Assembly: GCA_947646735.1 (NCBI GenBank)
Contig: CANTFK010000985.1
Coordinates: forward strand, 62,001-126,000
Direction: 5' to 3'
From: Peronospora farinosa
Taxonomy: Eukaryota > Oomycota > Peronosporomycetes > Peronosporales > Peronosporaceae
Length of the DNA stretch: 64,000 bases
The notes beneath the pieces are model-generated. The model was not told where the DNA came from. It was given only the letters and a program-made list of their open reading frames with translations, and did no database searches. Within the stretch, counting starts at the first letter, position 1. Every line of letters starts with the position of its first letter. Positions 1-12,578 of the stretch are shown in pieces. A program made the position numbers and the translations under genes.

Positions 1-115
1 TGATTCGCTGTTGATGGCTGCAGCATATGCCGCAAGTGATGAGCCTGTCGATATCTATCAATCCAGCCGCTAATGGACGCCTAGCGGTCGCAAGCAATGA
101 GCTACATAAGTGTCG

Positions 116-120
116 AAAAA
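116..120 (-). terminator. Pol III T-run terminator of array copy 1 (recurs in every unit)
   Basis: On the minus strand five consecutive T lie 17 nt beyond the tRNA discriminator base. This is the usual RNA polymerase III stop signal, and the same run recurs at the same offset in every unit, so each unit looks like a self-contained transcription unit. Confidence 0.7.
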
Positions 121-137
121 GACCAGCTCCAACAACA

Positions 138-209
138 GGGCCTTGCCGGAGATCGAATCCGGGACCTCTCGCACCCTAAGCGAGAATCATACCACTAGAC
201 CACAAGGCC
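138..209 (-). tRNA. tRNA-Pro(AGG), array copy 1
   Basis: The minus strand folds into a full cloverleaf of 72 nt including a C73 discriminator, typical for eukaryotic tRNA-Pro. The acceptor stem GGCCTTG/CAAGGCC is perfect, the anticodon stem CTCGC/GCGAG is perfect, and the loop TTAGGGT carries anticodon AGG. The T arm is CCGGA-TTCGATC-TCCGG. The A box (TGGTCTAGTGG) is canonical. The B box departs from consensus because the normally near-invariant G53-C61 pair is A53-T61 in every copy. There is no intron. C29-G41 is intact in this copy. Confidence 0.96.
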
Positions 210-536
210 ACGCAAACCTATTTACACGCCCACATGTTCCGCCGCCAGCATGCACTCTACGCACTTCACATATGCGTCACGACCCTCTTCATATGCTTTA
301 CCTTCCAATACGGCGGCATACCCACACTCGTCACTCCTTTTCGGTCCGTCATGGTGGTCCTACGCGTCAAAGCCTTCTCGTCACTGTGCCATCTCTTTCT
401 GATTCGCTGTTGATGGCTGCAGCATATGCCGCAAGTGATGAGCCTGTCGATATCTATCAATCCAGCCGCTAATGGACGCCTAGCGGTCGCAAGCAATGAG
501 CTACATAAGTGTCGAAAAAGACCAGCTCCAACAACA

Positions 537-608
537 GGGCCTTGCCGGAGATCGAATCCGGGACCTCTCGCACCCTAAGCGAGAATCATACCACTAGACC
601 ACAAGGCC
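537..608 (-). tRNA. tRNA-Pro(AGG), array copy 2
   Basis: Same as copy 1; C29-G41 intact. Confidence 0.95.
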
Positions 609-935
609 ACGCAAACCTATTTACACGCCCACATGTTCCGCCGCCAGCATGCACTCTACGCACTTCACATATGCGTCACGACCCTCTTCATATGCTTTAC
701 CTTCCAATACGGCGGCATACCCACACTCGTCACTCCTTTTCGGTCCGTCATGGTGGTCCTACGCGTCAAAGCCTTCTCGTCACTGTGCCATCTCTTTCTG
801 ATTCGCTGTTGATGGCTGCAGCATATGCCGCAAGTGATGAGCCTGTCGATATCTATCAATCCAGCCGCTAATGGACGCCTAGCGGTCGCAAGCAATGAGC
901 TACATAAGTGTCGAAAAAGACCAGCTCCAACAACA

Positions 936-1007
936 GGGCCTTGCCGGAGATCGAATCCGGGACCTCTCGCACCCTAAGCGAGAATCATACCACTAGACCA
1001 CAAGGCC
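936..1007 (-). tRNA. tRNA-Pro(AGG), array copy 3
   Basis: C29-G41 intact. Confidence 0.95.
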
Positions 1008-1334
1008 ACGCAAACCTATTTACACGCCCACATGTTCCGCCGCCAGCATGCACTCTACGCACTTCACATATGCGTCACGACCCTCTTCATATGCTTTACC
1101 TTCCAATACGGCGGCATACCCACACTCGTCACTCCTTTTCGGTCCGTCATGGTGGTCCTACGCGTCAAAGCCTTCTCGTCACTGTGCCATCTCTTTCTGA
1201 TTCGCTGTTGATGGCTGCAGCATATGCCGCAAGTGATGAGCCTGTCGATATCTATCAATCCAGCCGCTAATGGACGCCTAGCGGTCGCAAGCAATGAGCT
1301 ACATAAGTGTCGAAAAAGACCAGCTCCAACAACA

Positions 1335-1406
1335 GGGCCTTGCCGGAGATCGAATCCGGGACCTCTCGCACCCTAAGCGAGAATCATACCACTAGACCAC
1401 AAGGCC
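1335..1406 (-). tRNA. tRNA-Pro(AGG), array copy 4
   Basis: C29-G41 intact. Confidence 0.95.
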
Positions 1407-1733
1407 ACGCAAACCTATTTACACGCCCACATGTTCCGCCGCCAGCATGCACTCTACGCACTTCACATATGCGTCACGACCCTCTTCATATGCTTTACCT
1501 TCCAATACGGCGGCATACCCACACTCGTCACTCCTTTTCGGTCCGTCATGGTGGTCCTACGCGTCAAAGCCTTCTCGTCACTGTGCCATCTCTTTCTGAT
1601 TCGCTGTTGATGGCTGCAGCATATGCCGCAAGTGATGAGCCTGTCGATATCTATCAATCCAGCCGCTAATGGACGCCTAGCGGTCGCAAGCAATGAGCTA
1701 CATAAGTGTCGAAAAAGACCAGCTCCAACAACA

Positions 1734-1805
1734 GGGCCTTGCCGGAGATCGAATCCGGGACCTCTCGCACCCTAAGCGAGAATCATACCACTAGACCACA
1801 AGGCC
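1734..1805 (-). tRNA. tRNA-Pro(AGG), array copy 5
   Basis: C29-G41 intact. Confidence 0.95.
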
Positions 1806-2132
1806 ACGCAAACCTATTTACACGCCCACATGTTCCGCCGCCAGCATGCACTCTACGCACTTCACATATGCGTCACGACCCTCTTCATATGCTTTACCTT
1901 CCAATACGGCGGCATACCCACACTCGTCACTCCTTTTCGGTCCGTCATGGTGGTCCTACGCGTCAAAGCCTTCTCGTCACTGTGCCATCTCTTTCTGATT
2001 CGCTGTTGATGGCTGCAGCATATGCCGCAAGTGATGAGCCTGTCGATATCTATCAATCCAGCCGCTAATGGACGCCTAGCGGTCGCAAGCAATGAGCTAC
2101 ATAAGTGTCGAAAAAGACCAGCTCCAACAACA

Positions 2133-2204
2133 GGGCCTTGCCGGAGATCGAATCCGGGACCTCTCGCACCCTAAGCGAGAATCATACCACTAGACCACAA
2201 GGCC
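2133..2204 (-). tRNA. tRNA-Pro(AGG), array copy 6
   Basis: C29-G41 intact. Confidence 0.95.
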
Positions 2205-2531
2205 ACGCAAACCTATTTACACGCCCACATGTTCCGCCGCCAGCATGCACTCTACGCACTTCACATATGCGTCACGACCCTCTTCATATGCTTTACCTTC
2301 CAATACGGCGGCATACCCACACTCGTCACTCCTTTTCGGTCCGTCATGGTGGTCCTACGCGTCAAAGCCTTCTCGTCACTGTGCCATCTCTTTCTGATTC
2401 GCTGTTGATGGCTGCAGCATATGCCGCAAGTGATGAGCCTGTCGATATCTATCAATCCAGCCGCTAATGGACGCCTAGCGGTCGCAAGCAATGAGCTACA
2501 TAAGTGTCGAAAAAGACCAGCTCCAACAACA

Positions 2532-2603
2532 GGGCCTTGCCGGAGATCGAATCCGGGACCTCTCGCACCCTAAGCGAGAATCATACCACTAGACCACAAG
2601 GCC
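2532..2603 (-). tRNA. tRNA-Pro(AGG), array copy 7
   Basis: C29-G41 intact. Confidence 0.95.
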
Positions 2604-2930
2604 ACGCAAACCTATTTACACGCCCACATGTTCCGCCGCCAGCATGCACTCTACGCACTTCACATATGCGTCACGACCCTCTTCATATGCTTTACCTTCC
2701 AATACGGCGGCATACCCACACTCGTCACTCCTTTTCGGTCCGTCATGGTGGTCCTACGCGTCAAAGCCTTCTCGTCACTGTGCCATCTCTTTCTGATTCG
2801 CTGTTGATGGCTGCAGCATATGCCGCAAGTGATGAGCCTGTCGATATCTATCAATCCAGCCGCTAATGGACGCCTAGCGGTCGCAAGCAATGAGCTACAT
2901 AAGTGTCGAAAAAGACCAGCTCCAACAACA

Positions 2931-3002
2931 GGGCCTTGCCGGAGATCGAATCCGGGACCTCTTGCACCCTAAGCGAGAATCATACCACTAGACCACAAGG
3001 CC
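2931..3002 (-). tRNA. tRNA-Pro(AGG), array copy 8, stem variant
   Basis: First copy with the plus-strand C-to-T change (here at 2963) that makes position 41 an A, giving a C29-A41 mismatch in the middle of the anticodon stem. Otherwise identical to copy 1. Confidence 0.9.
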
Positions 3003-3329
3003 ACGCAAACCTATTTACACGCCCACATGTTCCGCCGCCAGCATGCACTCTACGCACTTCACATATGCGTCACGACCCTCTTCATATGCTTTACCTTCCA
3101 ATACGGCGGCATACCCACACTCGTCACTCCTTTTCGGTCCGTCATGGTGGTCCTACGCGTCAAAGCCTTCTCGTCACTGTGCCATCTCTTTCTGATTCGC
3201 TGTTGATGGCTGCAGCATATGCCGCAAGTGATGAGCCTGTCGATATCTATCAATCCAGCCGCTAATGGACGCCTAGCGGTCGCAAGCAATGAGCTACATA
3301 AGTGTCGAAAAAGACCAGCTCCAACAACA

Positions 3330-3401
3330 GGGCCTTGCCGGAGATCGAATCCGGGACCTCTCGCACCCTAAGCGAGAATCATACCACTAGACCACAAGGC
3401 C
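3330..3401 (-). tRNA. tRNA-Pro(AGG), array copy 9
   Basis: C29-G41 intact. Confidence 0.95.
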
Positions 3402-3728
3402 ACGCAAACCTATTTACACGCCCACATGTTCCGCCGCCAGCATGCACTCTACGCACTTCACATATGCGTCACGACCCTCTTCATATGCTTTACCTTCCAA
3501 TACGGCGGCATACCCACACTCGTCACTCCTTTTCGGTCCGTCATGGTGGTCCTACGCGTCAAAGCCTTCTCGTCACTGTGCCATCTCTTTCTGATTCGCT
3601 GTTGATGGCTGCAGCATATGCCGCAAGTGATGAGCCTGTCGATATCTATCAATCCAGCCGCTAATGGACGCCTAGCGGTCGCAAGCAATGAGCTACATAA
3701 GTGTCGAAAAAGACCAGCTCCAACAACA

Positions 3729-3800
3729 GGGCCTTGCCGGAGATCGAATCCGGGACCTCTTGCACCCTAAGCGAGAATCATACCACTAGACCACAAGGCC
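3729..3800 (-). tRNA. tRNA-Pro(AGG), array copy 10, stem variant
   Basis: C29-A41 mismatch. Confidence 0.9.
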
Positions 3801-4127
3801 ACGCAAACCTATTTACACGCCCACATGTTCCGCCGCCAGCATGCACTCTACGCACTTCACATATGCGTCACGACCCTCTTCATATGCTTTACCTTCCAAT
3901 ACGGCGGCATACCCACACTCGTCACTCCTTTTCGGTCCGTCATGGTGGTCCTACGCGTCAAAGCCTTCTCGTCACTGTGCCATCTCTTTCTGATTCGCTG
4001 TTGATGGCTGCAGCATATGCCGCAAGTGATGAGCCTGTCGATATCTATCAATCCAGCCGCTAATGGACGCCTAGCGGTCGCAAGCAATGAGCTACATAAG
4101 TGTCGAAAAAGACCAGCTCCAACAACA

Positions 4128-4199
4128 GGGCCTTGCCGGAGATCGAATCCGGGACCTCTCGCACCCTAAGCGAGAATCATACCACTAGACCACAAGGCC
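4128..4199 (-). tRNA. tRNA-Pro(AGG), array copy 11
   Basis: C29-G41 intact. Confidence 0.95.
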
Positions 4200-4526
4200 A
4201 CGCAAACCTATTTACACGCCCACATGTTCCGCCGCCAGCATGCACTCTACGCACTTCACATATGCGTCACGACCCTCTTCATATGCTTTACCTTCCAATA
4301 CGGCGGCATACCCACACTCGTCACTCCTTTTCGGTCCGTCATGGTGGTCCTACGCGTCAAAGCCTTCTCGTCACTGTGCCATCTCTTTCTGATTCGCTGT
4401 TGATGGCTGCAGCATATGCCGCAAGTGATGAGCCTGTCGATATCTATCAATCCAGCCGCTAATGGACGCCTAGCGGTCGCAAGCAATGAGCTACATAAGT
4501 GTCGAAAAAGACCAGCTCCAACAACA

Positions 4527-4598
4527 GGGCCTTGCCGGAGATCGAATCCGGGACCTCTTGCACCCTAAGCGAGAATCATACCACTAGACCACAAGGCC
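4527..4598 (-). tRNA. tRNA-Pro(AGG), array copy 12, stem variant
   Basis: C29-A41 mismatch; its unit also has the G-to-C spacer variant at 4863. Confidence 0.9.
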
Positions 4599-4925
4599 AC
4601 GCAAACCTATTTACACGCCCACATGTTCCGCCGCCAGCATGCACTCTACGCACTTCACATATGCGTCACGACCCTCTTCATATGCTTTACCTTCCAATAC
4701 GGCGGCATACCCACACTCGTCACTCCTTTTCGGTCCGTCATGGTGGTCCTACGCGTCAAAGCCTTCTCGTCACTGTGCCATCTCTTTCTGATTCGCTGTT
4801 GATGGCTGCAGCATATGCCGCAAGTGATGAGCCTGTCGATATCTATCAATCCAGCCGCTAATCGACGCCTAGCGGTCGCAAGCAATGAGCTACATAAGTG
4901 TCGAAAAAGACCAGCTCCAACAACA

Positions 4926-4997
4926 GGGCCTTGCCGGAGATCGAATCCGGGACCTCTTGCACCCTAAGCGAGAATCATACCACTAGACCACAAGGCC
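4926..4997 (-). tRNA. tRNA-Pro(AGG), array copy 13, stem variant
   Basis: C29-A41 mismatch. Confidence 0.9.
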
Positions 4998-5324
4998 ACG
5001 CAAACCTATTTACACGCCCACATGTTCCGCCGCCAGCATGCACTCTACGCACTTCACATATGCGTCACGACCCTCTTCATATGCTTTACCTTCCAATACG
5101 GCGGCATACCCACACTCGTCACTCCTTTTCGGTCCGTCATGGTGGTCCTACGCGTCAAAGCCTTCTCGTCACTGTGCCATCTCTTTCTGATTCGCTGTTG
5201 ATGGCTGCAGCATATGCCGCAAGTGATGAGCCTGTCGATATCTATCAATCCAGCCGCTAATGGACGCCTAGCGGTCGCAAGCAATGAGCTACATAAGTGT
5301 CGAAAAAGACCAGCTCCAACAACA

Positions 5325-5396
5325 GGGCCTTGCCGGAGATCGAATCCGGGACCTCTCGCACCCTAAGCGAGAATCATACCACTAGACCACAAGGCC
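5325..5396 (-). tRNA. tRNA-Pro(AGG), array copy 14
   Basis: C29-G41 intact. Confidence 0.95.
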
Positions 5397-5723
5397 ACGC
5401 AAACCTATTTACACGCCCACATGTTCCGCCGCCAGCATGCACTCTACGCACTTCACATATGCGTCACGACCCTCTTCATATGCTTTACCTTCCAATACGG
5501 CGGCATACCCACACTCGTCACTCCTTTTCGGTCCGTCATGGTGGTCCTACGCGTCAAAGCCTTCTCGTCACTGTGCCATCTCTTTCTGATTCGCTGTTGA
5601 TGGCTGCAGCATATGCCGCAAGTGATGAGCCTGTCGATATCTATCAATCCAGCCGCTAATGGACGCCTAGCGGTCGCAAGCAATGAGCTACATAAGTGTC
5701 GAAAAAGACCAGCTCCAACAACA

Positions 5724-5795
5724 GGGCCTTGCCGGAGATCGAATCCGGGACCTCTTGCACCCTAAGCGAGAATCATACCACTAGACCACAAGGCC
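5724..5795 (-). tRNA. tRNA-Pro(AGG), array copy 15, stem variant
   Basis: C29-A41 mismatch; first of a run of seven variant copies. Confidence 0.9.
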
Positions 5796-6122
5796 ACGCA
5801 AACCTATTTACACGCCCACATGTTCCGCCGCCAGCATGCACTCTACGCACTTCACATATGCGTCACGACCCTCTTCATATGCTTTACCTTCCAATACGGC
5901 GGCATACCCACACTCGTCACTCCTTTTCGGTCCGTCATGGTGGTCCTACGCGTCAAAGCCTTCTCGTCACTGTGCCATCTCTTTCTGATTCGCTGTTGAT
6001 GGCTGCAGCATATGCCGCAAGTGATGAGCCTGTCGATATCTATCAATCCAGCCGCTAATGGACGCCTAGCGGTCGCAAGCAATGAGCTACATAAGTGTCG
6101 AAAAAGACCAGCTCCAACAACA

Positions 6123-6194
6123 GGGCCTTGCCGGAGATCGAATCCGGGACCTCTTGCACCCTAAGCGAGAATCATACCACTAGACCACAAGGCC
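6123..6194 (-). tRNA. tRNA-Pro(AGG), array copy 16, stem variant
   Basis: C29-A41 mismatch. Confidence 0.9.
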
Positions 6195-6521
6195 ACGCAA
6201 ACCTATTTACACGCCCACATGTTCCGCCGCCAGCATGCACTCTACGCACTTCACATATGCGTCACGACCCTCTTCATATGCTTTACCTTCCAATACGGCG
6301 GCATACCCACACTCGTCACTCCTTTTCGGTCCGTCATGGTGGTCCTACGCGTCAAAGCCTTCTCGTCACTGTGCCATCTCTTTCTGATTCGCTGTTGATG
6401 GCTGCAGCATATGCCGCAAGTGATGAGCCTGTCGATATCTATCAATCCAGCCGCTAATGGACGCCTAGCGGTCGCAAGCAATGAGCTACATAAGTGTCGA
6501 AAAAGACCAGCTCCAACAACA

Positions 6522-6593
6522 GGGCCTTGCCGGAGATCGAATCCGGGACCTCTTGCACCCTAAGCGAGAATCATACCACTAGACCACAAGGCC
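6522..6593 (-). tRNA. tRNA-Pro(AGG), array copy 17, stem variant
   Basis: C29-A41 mismatch. Confidence 0.9.
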
Positions 6594-6920
6594 ACGCAAA
6601 CCTATTTACACGCCCACATGTTCCGCCGCCAGCATGCACTCTACGCACTTCACATATGCGTCACGACCCTCTTCATATGCTTTACCTTCCAATACGGCGG
6701 CATACCCACACTCGTCACTCCTTTTCGGTCCGTCATGGTGGTCCTACGCGTCAAAGCCTTCTCGTCACTGTGCCATCTCTTTCTGATTCGCTGTTGATGG
6801 CTGCAGCATATGCCGCAAGTGATGAGCCTGTCGATATCTATCAATCCAGCCGCTAATGGACGCCTAGCGGTCGCAAGCAATGAGCTACATAAGTGTCGAA
6901 AAAGACCAGCTCCAACAACA

Positions 6921-6992
6921 GGGCCTTGCCGGAGATCGAATCCGGGACCTCTTGCACCCTAAGCGAGAATCATACCACTAGACCACAAGGCC
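6921..6992 (-). tRNA. tRNA-Pro(AGG), array copy 18, stem variant
   Basis: C29-A41 mismatch; unit has the spacer G-to-C variant at 7257. Confidence 0.9.
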
Positions 6993-7319
6993 ACGCAAAC
7001 CTATTTACACGCCCACATGTTCCGCCGCCAGCATGCACTCTACGCACTTCACATATGCGTCACGACCCTCTTCATATGCTTTACCTTCCAATACGGCGGC
7101 ATACCCACACTCGTCACTCCTTTTCGGTCCGTCATGGTGGTCCTACGCGTCAAAGCCTTCTCGTCACTGTGCCATCTCTTTCTGATTCGCTGTTGATGGC
7201 TGCAGCATATGCCGCAAGTGATGAGCCTGTCGATATCTATCAATCCAGCCGCTAATCGACGCCTAGCGGTCGCAAGCAATGAGCTACATAAGTGTCGAAA
7301 AAGACCAGCTCCAACAACA

Positions 7320-7391
7320 GGGCCTTGCCGGAGATCGAATCCGGGACCTCTTGCACCCTAAGCGAGAATCATACCACTAGACCACAAGGCC
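7320..7391 (-). tRNA. tRNA-Pro(AGG), array copy 19, stem variant
   Basis: C29-A41 mismatch. Confidence 0.9.
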
Positions 7392-7718
7392 ACGCAAACC
7401 TATTTACACGCCCACATGTTCCGCCGCCAGCATGCACTCTACGCACTTCACATATGCGTCACGACCCTCTTCATATGCTTTACCTTCCAATACGGCGGCA
7501 TACCCACACTCGTCACTCCTTTTCGGTCCGTCATGGTGGTCCTACGCGTCAAAGCCTTCTCGTCACTGTGCCATCTCTTTCTGATTCGCTGTTGATGGCT
7601 GCAGCATATGCCGCAAGTGATGAGCCTGTCGATATCTATCAATCCAGCCGCTAATGGACGCCTAGCGGTCGCAAGCAATGAGCTACATAAGTGTCGAAAA
7701 AGACCAGCTCCAACAACA

Positions 7719-7790
7719 GGGCCTTGCCGGAGATCGAATCCGGGACCTCTTGCACCCTAAGCGAGAATCATACCACTAGACCACAAGGCC
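7719..7790 (-). tRNA. tRNA-Pro(AGG), array copy 20, stem variant
   Basis: C29-A41 mismatch. Confidence 0.9.
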
Positions 7791-8117
7791 ACGCAAACCT
7801 ATTTACACGCCCACATGTTCCGCCGCCAGCATGCACTCTACGCACTTCACATATGCGTCACGACCCTCTTCATATGCTTTACCTTCCAATACGGCGGCAT
7901 ACCCACACTCGTCACTCCTTTTCGGTCCGTCATGGTGGTCCTACGCGTCAAAGCCTTCTCGTCACTGTGCCATCTCTTTCTGATTCGCTGTTGATGGCTG
8001 CAGCATATGCCGCAAGTGATGAGCCTGTCGATATCTATCAATCCAGCCGCTAATGGACGCCTAGCGGTCGCAAGCAATGAGCTACATAAGTGTCGAAAAA
8101 GACCAGCTCCAACAACA

Positions 8118-8189
8118 GGGCCTTGCCGGAGATCGAATCCGGGACCTCTTGCACCCTAAGCGAGAATCATACCACTAGACCACAAGGCC
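8118..8189 (-). tRNA. tRNA-Pro(AGG), array copy 21, stem variant
   Basis: C29-A41 mismatch. Confidence 0.9.
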
Positions 8190-8516
8190 ACGCAAACCTA
8201 TTTACACGCCCACATGTTCCGCCGCCAGCATGCACTCTACGCACTTCACATATGCGTCACGACCCTCTTCATATGCTTTACCTTCCAATACGGCGGCATA
8301 CCCACACTCGTCACTCCTTTTCGGTCCGTCATGGTGGTCCTACGCGTCAAAGCCTTCTCGTCACTGTGCCATCTCTTTCTGATTCGCTGTTGATGGCTGC
8401 AGCATATGCCGCAAGTGATGAGCCTGTCGATATCTATCAATCCAGCCGCTAATGGACGCCTAGCGGTCGCAAGCAATGAGCTACATAAGTGTCGAAAAAG
8501 ACCAGCTCCAACAACA

Positions 8517-8588
8517 GGGCCTTGCCGGAGATCGAATCCGGGACCTCTCGCACCCTAAGCGAGAATCATACCACTAGACCACAAGGCC
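8517..8588 (-). tRNA. tRNA-Pro(AGG), array copy 22
   Basis: C29-G41 intact. Confidence 0.95.
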
Positions 8589-8915
8589 ACGCAAACCTAT
8601 TTACACGCCCACATGTTCCGCCGCCAGCATGCACTCTACGCACTTCACATATGCGTCACGACCCTCTTCATATGCTTTACCTTCCAATACGGCGGCATAC
8701 CCACACTCGTCACTCCTTTTCGGTCCGTCATGGTGGTCCTACGCGTCAAAGCCTTCTCGTCACTGTGCCATCTCTTTCTGATTCGCTGTTGATGGCTGCA
8801 GCATATGCCGCAAGTGATGAGCCTGTCGATATCTATCAATCCAGCCGCTAATGGACGCCTAGCGGTCGCAAGCAATGAGCTACATAAGTGTCGAAAAAGA
8901 CCAGCTCCAACAACA

Positions 8916-8987
8916 GGGCCTTGCCGGAGATCGAATCCGGGACCTCTTGCACCCTAAGCGAGAATCATACCACTAGACCACAAGGCC
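8916..8987 (-). tRNA. tRNA-Pro(AGG), array copy 23, stem variant
   Basis: C29-A41 mismatch. Confidence 0.9.
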
Positions 8988-9314
8988 ACGCAAACCTATT
9001 TACACGCCCACATGTTCCGCCGCCAGCATGCACTCTACGCACTTCACATATGCGTCACGACCCTCTTCATATGCTTTACCTTCCAATACGGCGGCATACC
9101 CACACTCGTCACTCCTTTTCGGTCCGTCATGGTGGTCCTACGCGTCAAAGCCTTCTCGTCACTGTGCCATCTCTTTCTGATTCGCTGTTGATGGCTGCAG
9201 CATATGCCGCAAGTGATGAGCCTGTCGATATCTATCAATCCAGCCGCTAATGGACGCCTAGCGGTCGCAAGCAATGAGCTACATAAGTGTCGAAAAAGAC
9301 CAGCTCCAACAACA

Positions 9315-9386
9315 GGGCCTTGCCGGAGATCGAATCCGGGACCTCTTGCACCCTAAGCGAGAATCATACCACTAGACCACAAGGCC
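9315..9386 (-). tRNA. tRNA-Pro(AGG), array copy 24, stem variant
   Basis: C29-A41 mismatch. Confidence 0.9.
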
Positions 9387-9713
9387 ACGCAAACCTATTT
9401 ACACGCCCACATGTTCCGCCGCCAGCATGCACTCTACGCACTTCACATATGCGTCACGACCCTCTTCATATGCTTTACCTTCCAATACGGCGGCATACCC
9501 ACACTCGTCACTCCTTTTCGGTCCGTCATGGTGGTCCTACGCGTCAAAGCCTTCTCGTCACTGTGCCATCTCTTTCTGATTCGCTGTTGATGGCTGCAGC
9601 ATATGCCGCAAGTGATGAGCCTGTCGATATCTATCAATCCAGCCGCTAATGGACGCCTAGCGGTCGCAAGCAATGAGCTACATAAGTGTCGAAAAAGACC
9701 AGCTCCAACAACA

Positions 9714-9785
9714 GGGCCTTGCCGGAGATCGAATCCGGGACCTCTCGCACCCTAAGCGAGAATCATACCACTAGACCACAAGGCC
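9714..9785 (-). tRNA. tRNA-Pro(AGG), array copy 25
   Basis: C29-G41 intact. Confidence 0.95.
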
Positions 9786-10112
9786 ACGCAAACCTATTTA
9801 CACGCCCACATGTTCCGCCGCCAGCATGCACTCTACGCACTTCACATATGCGTCACGACCCTCTTCATATGCTTTACCTTCCAATACGGCGGCATACCCA
9901 CACTCGTCACTCCTTTTCGGTCCGTCATGGTGGTCCTACGCGTCAAAGCCTTCTCGTCACTGTGCCATCTCTTTCTGATTCGCTGTTGATGGCTGCAGCA
10001 TATGCCGCAAGTGATGAGCCTGTCGATATCTATCAATCCAGCCGCTAATGGACGCCTAGCGGTCGCAAGCAATGAGCTACATAAGTGTCGAAAAAGACCA
10101 GCTCCAACAACA

Positions 10113-10184
10113 GGGCCTTGCCGGAGATCGAATCCGGGACCTCTTGCACCCTAAGCGAGAATCATACCACTAGACCACAAGGCC
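10113..10184 (-). tRNA. tRNA-Pro(AGG), array copy 26, stem variant
   Basis: C29-A41 mismatch. Confidence 0.9.
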
Positions 10185-10511
10185 ACGCAAACCTATTTAC
10201 ACGCCCACATGTTCCGCCGCCAGCATGCACTCTACGCACTTCACATATGCGTCACGACCCTCTTCATATGCTTTACCTTCCAATACGGCGGCATACCCAC
10301 ACTCGTCACTCCTTTTCGGTCCGTCATGGTGGTCCTACGCGTCAAAGCCTTCTCGTCACTGTGCCATCTCTTTCTGATTCGCTGTTGATGGCTGCAGCAT
10401 ATGCCGCAAGTGATGAGCCTGTCGATATCTATCAATCCAGCCGCTAATGGACGCCTAGCGGTCGCAAGCAATGAGCTACATAAGTGTCGAAAAAGACCAG
10501 CTCCAACAACA

Positions 10512-10583
10512 GGGCCTTGCCGGAGATCGAATCCGGGACCTCTTGCACCCTAAGCGAGAATCATACCACTAGACCACAAGGCC
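10512..10583 (-). tRNA. tRNA-Pro(AGG), array copy 27, stem variant
   Basis: C29-A41 mismatch. Confidence 0.9.
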
Positions 10584-10910
10584 ACGCAAACCTATTTACA
10601 CGCCCACATGTTCCGCCGCCAGCATGCACTCTACGCACTTCACATATGCGTCACGACCCTCTTCATATGCTTTACCTTCCAATACGGCGGCATACCCACA
10701 CTCGTCACTCCTTTTCGGTCCGTCATGGTGGTCCTACGCGTCAAAGCCTTCTCGTCACTGTGCCATCTCTTTCTGATTCGCTGTTGATGGCTGCAGCATA
10801 TGCCGCAAGTGATGAGCCTGTCGATATCTATCAATCCAGCCGCTAATGGACGCCTAGCGGTCGCAAGCAATGAGCTACATAAGTGTCGAAAAAGACCAGC
10901 TCCAACAACA

Positions 10911-10982
10911 GGGCCTTGCCGGAGATCGAATCCGGGACCTCTTGCACCCTAAGCGAGAATCATACCACTAGACCACAAGGCC
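10911..10982 (-). tRNA. tRNA-Pro(AGG), array copy 28, stem variant
   Basis: C29-A41 mismatch. Confidence 0.9.
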
Positions 10983-11309
10983 ACGCAAACCTATTTACAC
11001 GCCCACATGTTCCGCCGCCAGCATGCACTCTACGCACTTCACATATGCGTCACGACCCTCTTCATATGCTTTACCTTCCAATACGGCGGCATACCCACAC
11101 TCGTCACTCCTTTTCGGTCCGTCATGGTGGTCCTACGCGTCAAAGCCTTCTCGTCACTGTGCCATCTCTTTCTGATTCGCTGTTGATGGCTGCAGCATAT
11201 GCCGCAAGTGATGAGCCTGTCGATATCTATCAATCCAGCCGCTAATGGACGCCTAGCGGTCGCAAGCAATGAGCTACATAAGTGTCGAAAAAGACCAGCT
11301 CCAACAACA

Positions 11310-11381
11310 GGGCCTTGCCGGAGATCGAATCCGGGACCTCTCGCACCCTAAGCGAGAATCATACCACTAGACCACAAGGCC
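11310..11381 (-). tRNA. tRNA-Pro(AGG), array copy 29
   Basis: C29-G41 intact. Confidence 0.95.
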
Positions 11382-11708
11382 ACGCAAACCTATTTACACG
11401 CCCACATGTTCCGCCGCCAGCATGCACTCTACGCACTTCACATATGCGTCACGACCCTCTTCATATGCTTTACCTTCCAATACGGCGGCATACCCACACT
11501 CGTCACTCCTTTTCGGTCCGTCATGGTGGTCCTACGCGTCAAAGCCTTCTCGTCACTGTGCCATCTCTTTCTGATTCGCTGTTGATGGCTGCAGCATATG
11601 CCGCAAGTGATGAGCCTGTCGATATCTATCAATCCAGCCGCTAATGGACGCCTAGCGGTCGCAAGCAATGAGCTACATAAGTGTCGAAAAAGACCAGCTC
11701 CAACAACA

Positions 11709-11780
11709 GGGCCTTGCCGGAGATCGAATCCGGGACCTCTTGCACCCTAAGCGAGAATCATACCACTAGACCACAAGGCC
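11709..11780 (-). tRNA. tRNA-Pro(AGG), array copy 30, stem variant
   Basis: C29-A41 mismatch. Confidence 0.9.
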
Positions 11781-12107
11781 ACGCAAACCTATTTACACGC
11801 CCACATGTTCCGCCGCCAGCATGCACTCTACGCACTTCACATATGCGTCACGACCCTCTTCATATGCTTTACCTTCCAATACGGCGGCATACCCACACTC
11901 GTCACTCCTTTTCGGTCCGTCATGGTGGTCCTACGCGTCAAAGCCTTCTCGTCACTGTGCCATCTCTTTCTGATTCGCTGTTGATGGCTGCAGCATATGC
12001 CGCAAGTGATGAGCCTGTCGATATCTATCAATCCAGCCGCTAATGGACGCCTAGCGGTCGCAAGCAATGAGCTACATAAGTGTCGAAAAAGACCAGCTCC
12101 AACAACA

Positions 12108-12179
12108 GGGCCTTGCCGGAGATCGAATCCGGGACCTCTTGCACCCTAAGCGAGAATCATACCACTAGACCACAAGGCC
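12108..12179 (-). tRNA. tRNA-Pro(AGG), array copy 31, stem variant
   Basis: C29-A41 mismatch. Confidence 0.9.
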
Positions 12180-12506
12180 ACGCAAACCTATTTACACGCC
12201 CACATGTTCCGCCGCCAGCATGCACTCTACGCACTTCACATATGCGTCACGACCCTCTTCATATGCTTTACCTTCCAATACGGCGGCATACCCACACTCG
12301 TCACTCCTTTTCGGTCCGTCATGGTGGTCCTACGCGTCAAAGCCTTCTCGTCACTGTGCCATCTCTTTCTGATTCGCTGTTGATGGCTGCAGCATATGCC
12401 GCAAGTGATGAGCCTGTCGATATCTATCAATCCAGCCGCTAATGGACGCCTAGCGGTCGCAAGCAATGAGCTACATAAGTGTCGAAAAAGACCAGCTCCA
12501 ACAACA

Positions 12507-12578
12507 GGGCCTTGCCGGAGATCGAATCCGGGACCTCTCGCACCCTAAGCGAGAATCATACCACTAGACCACAAGGCC
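12507..12578 (-). tRNA. tRNA-Pro(AGG), array copy 32
   Basis: C29-G41 intact. Confidence 0.95.
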
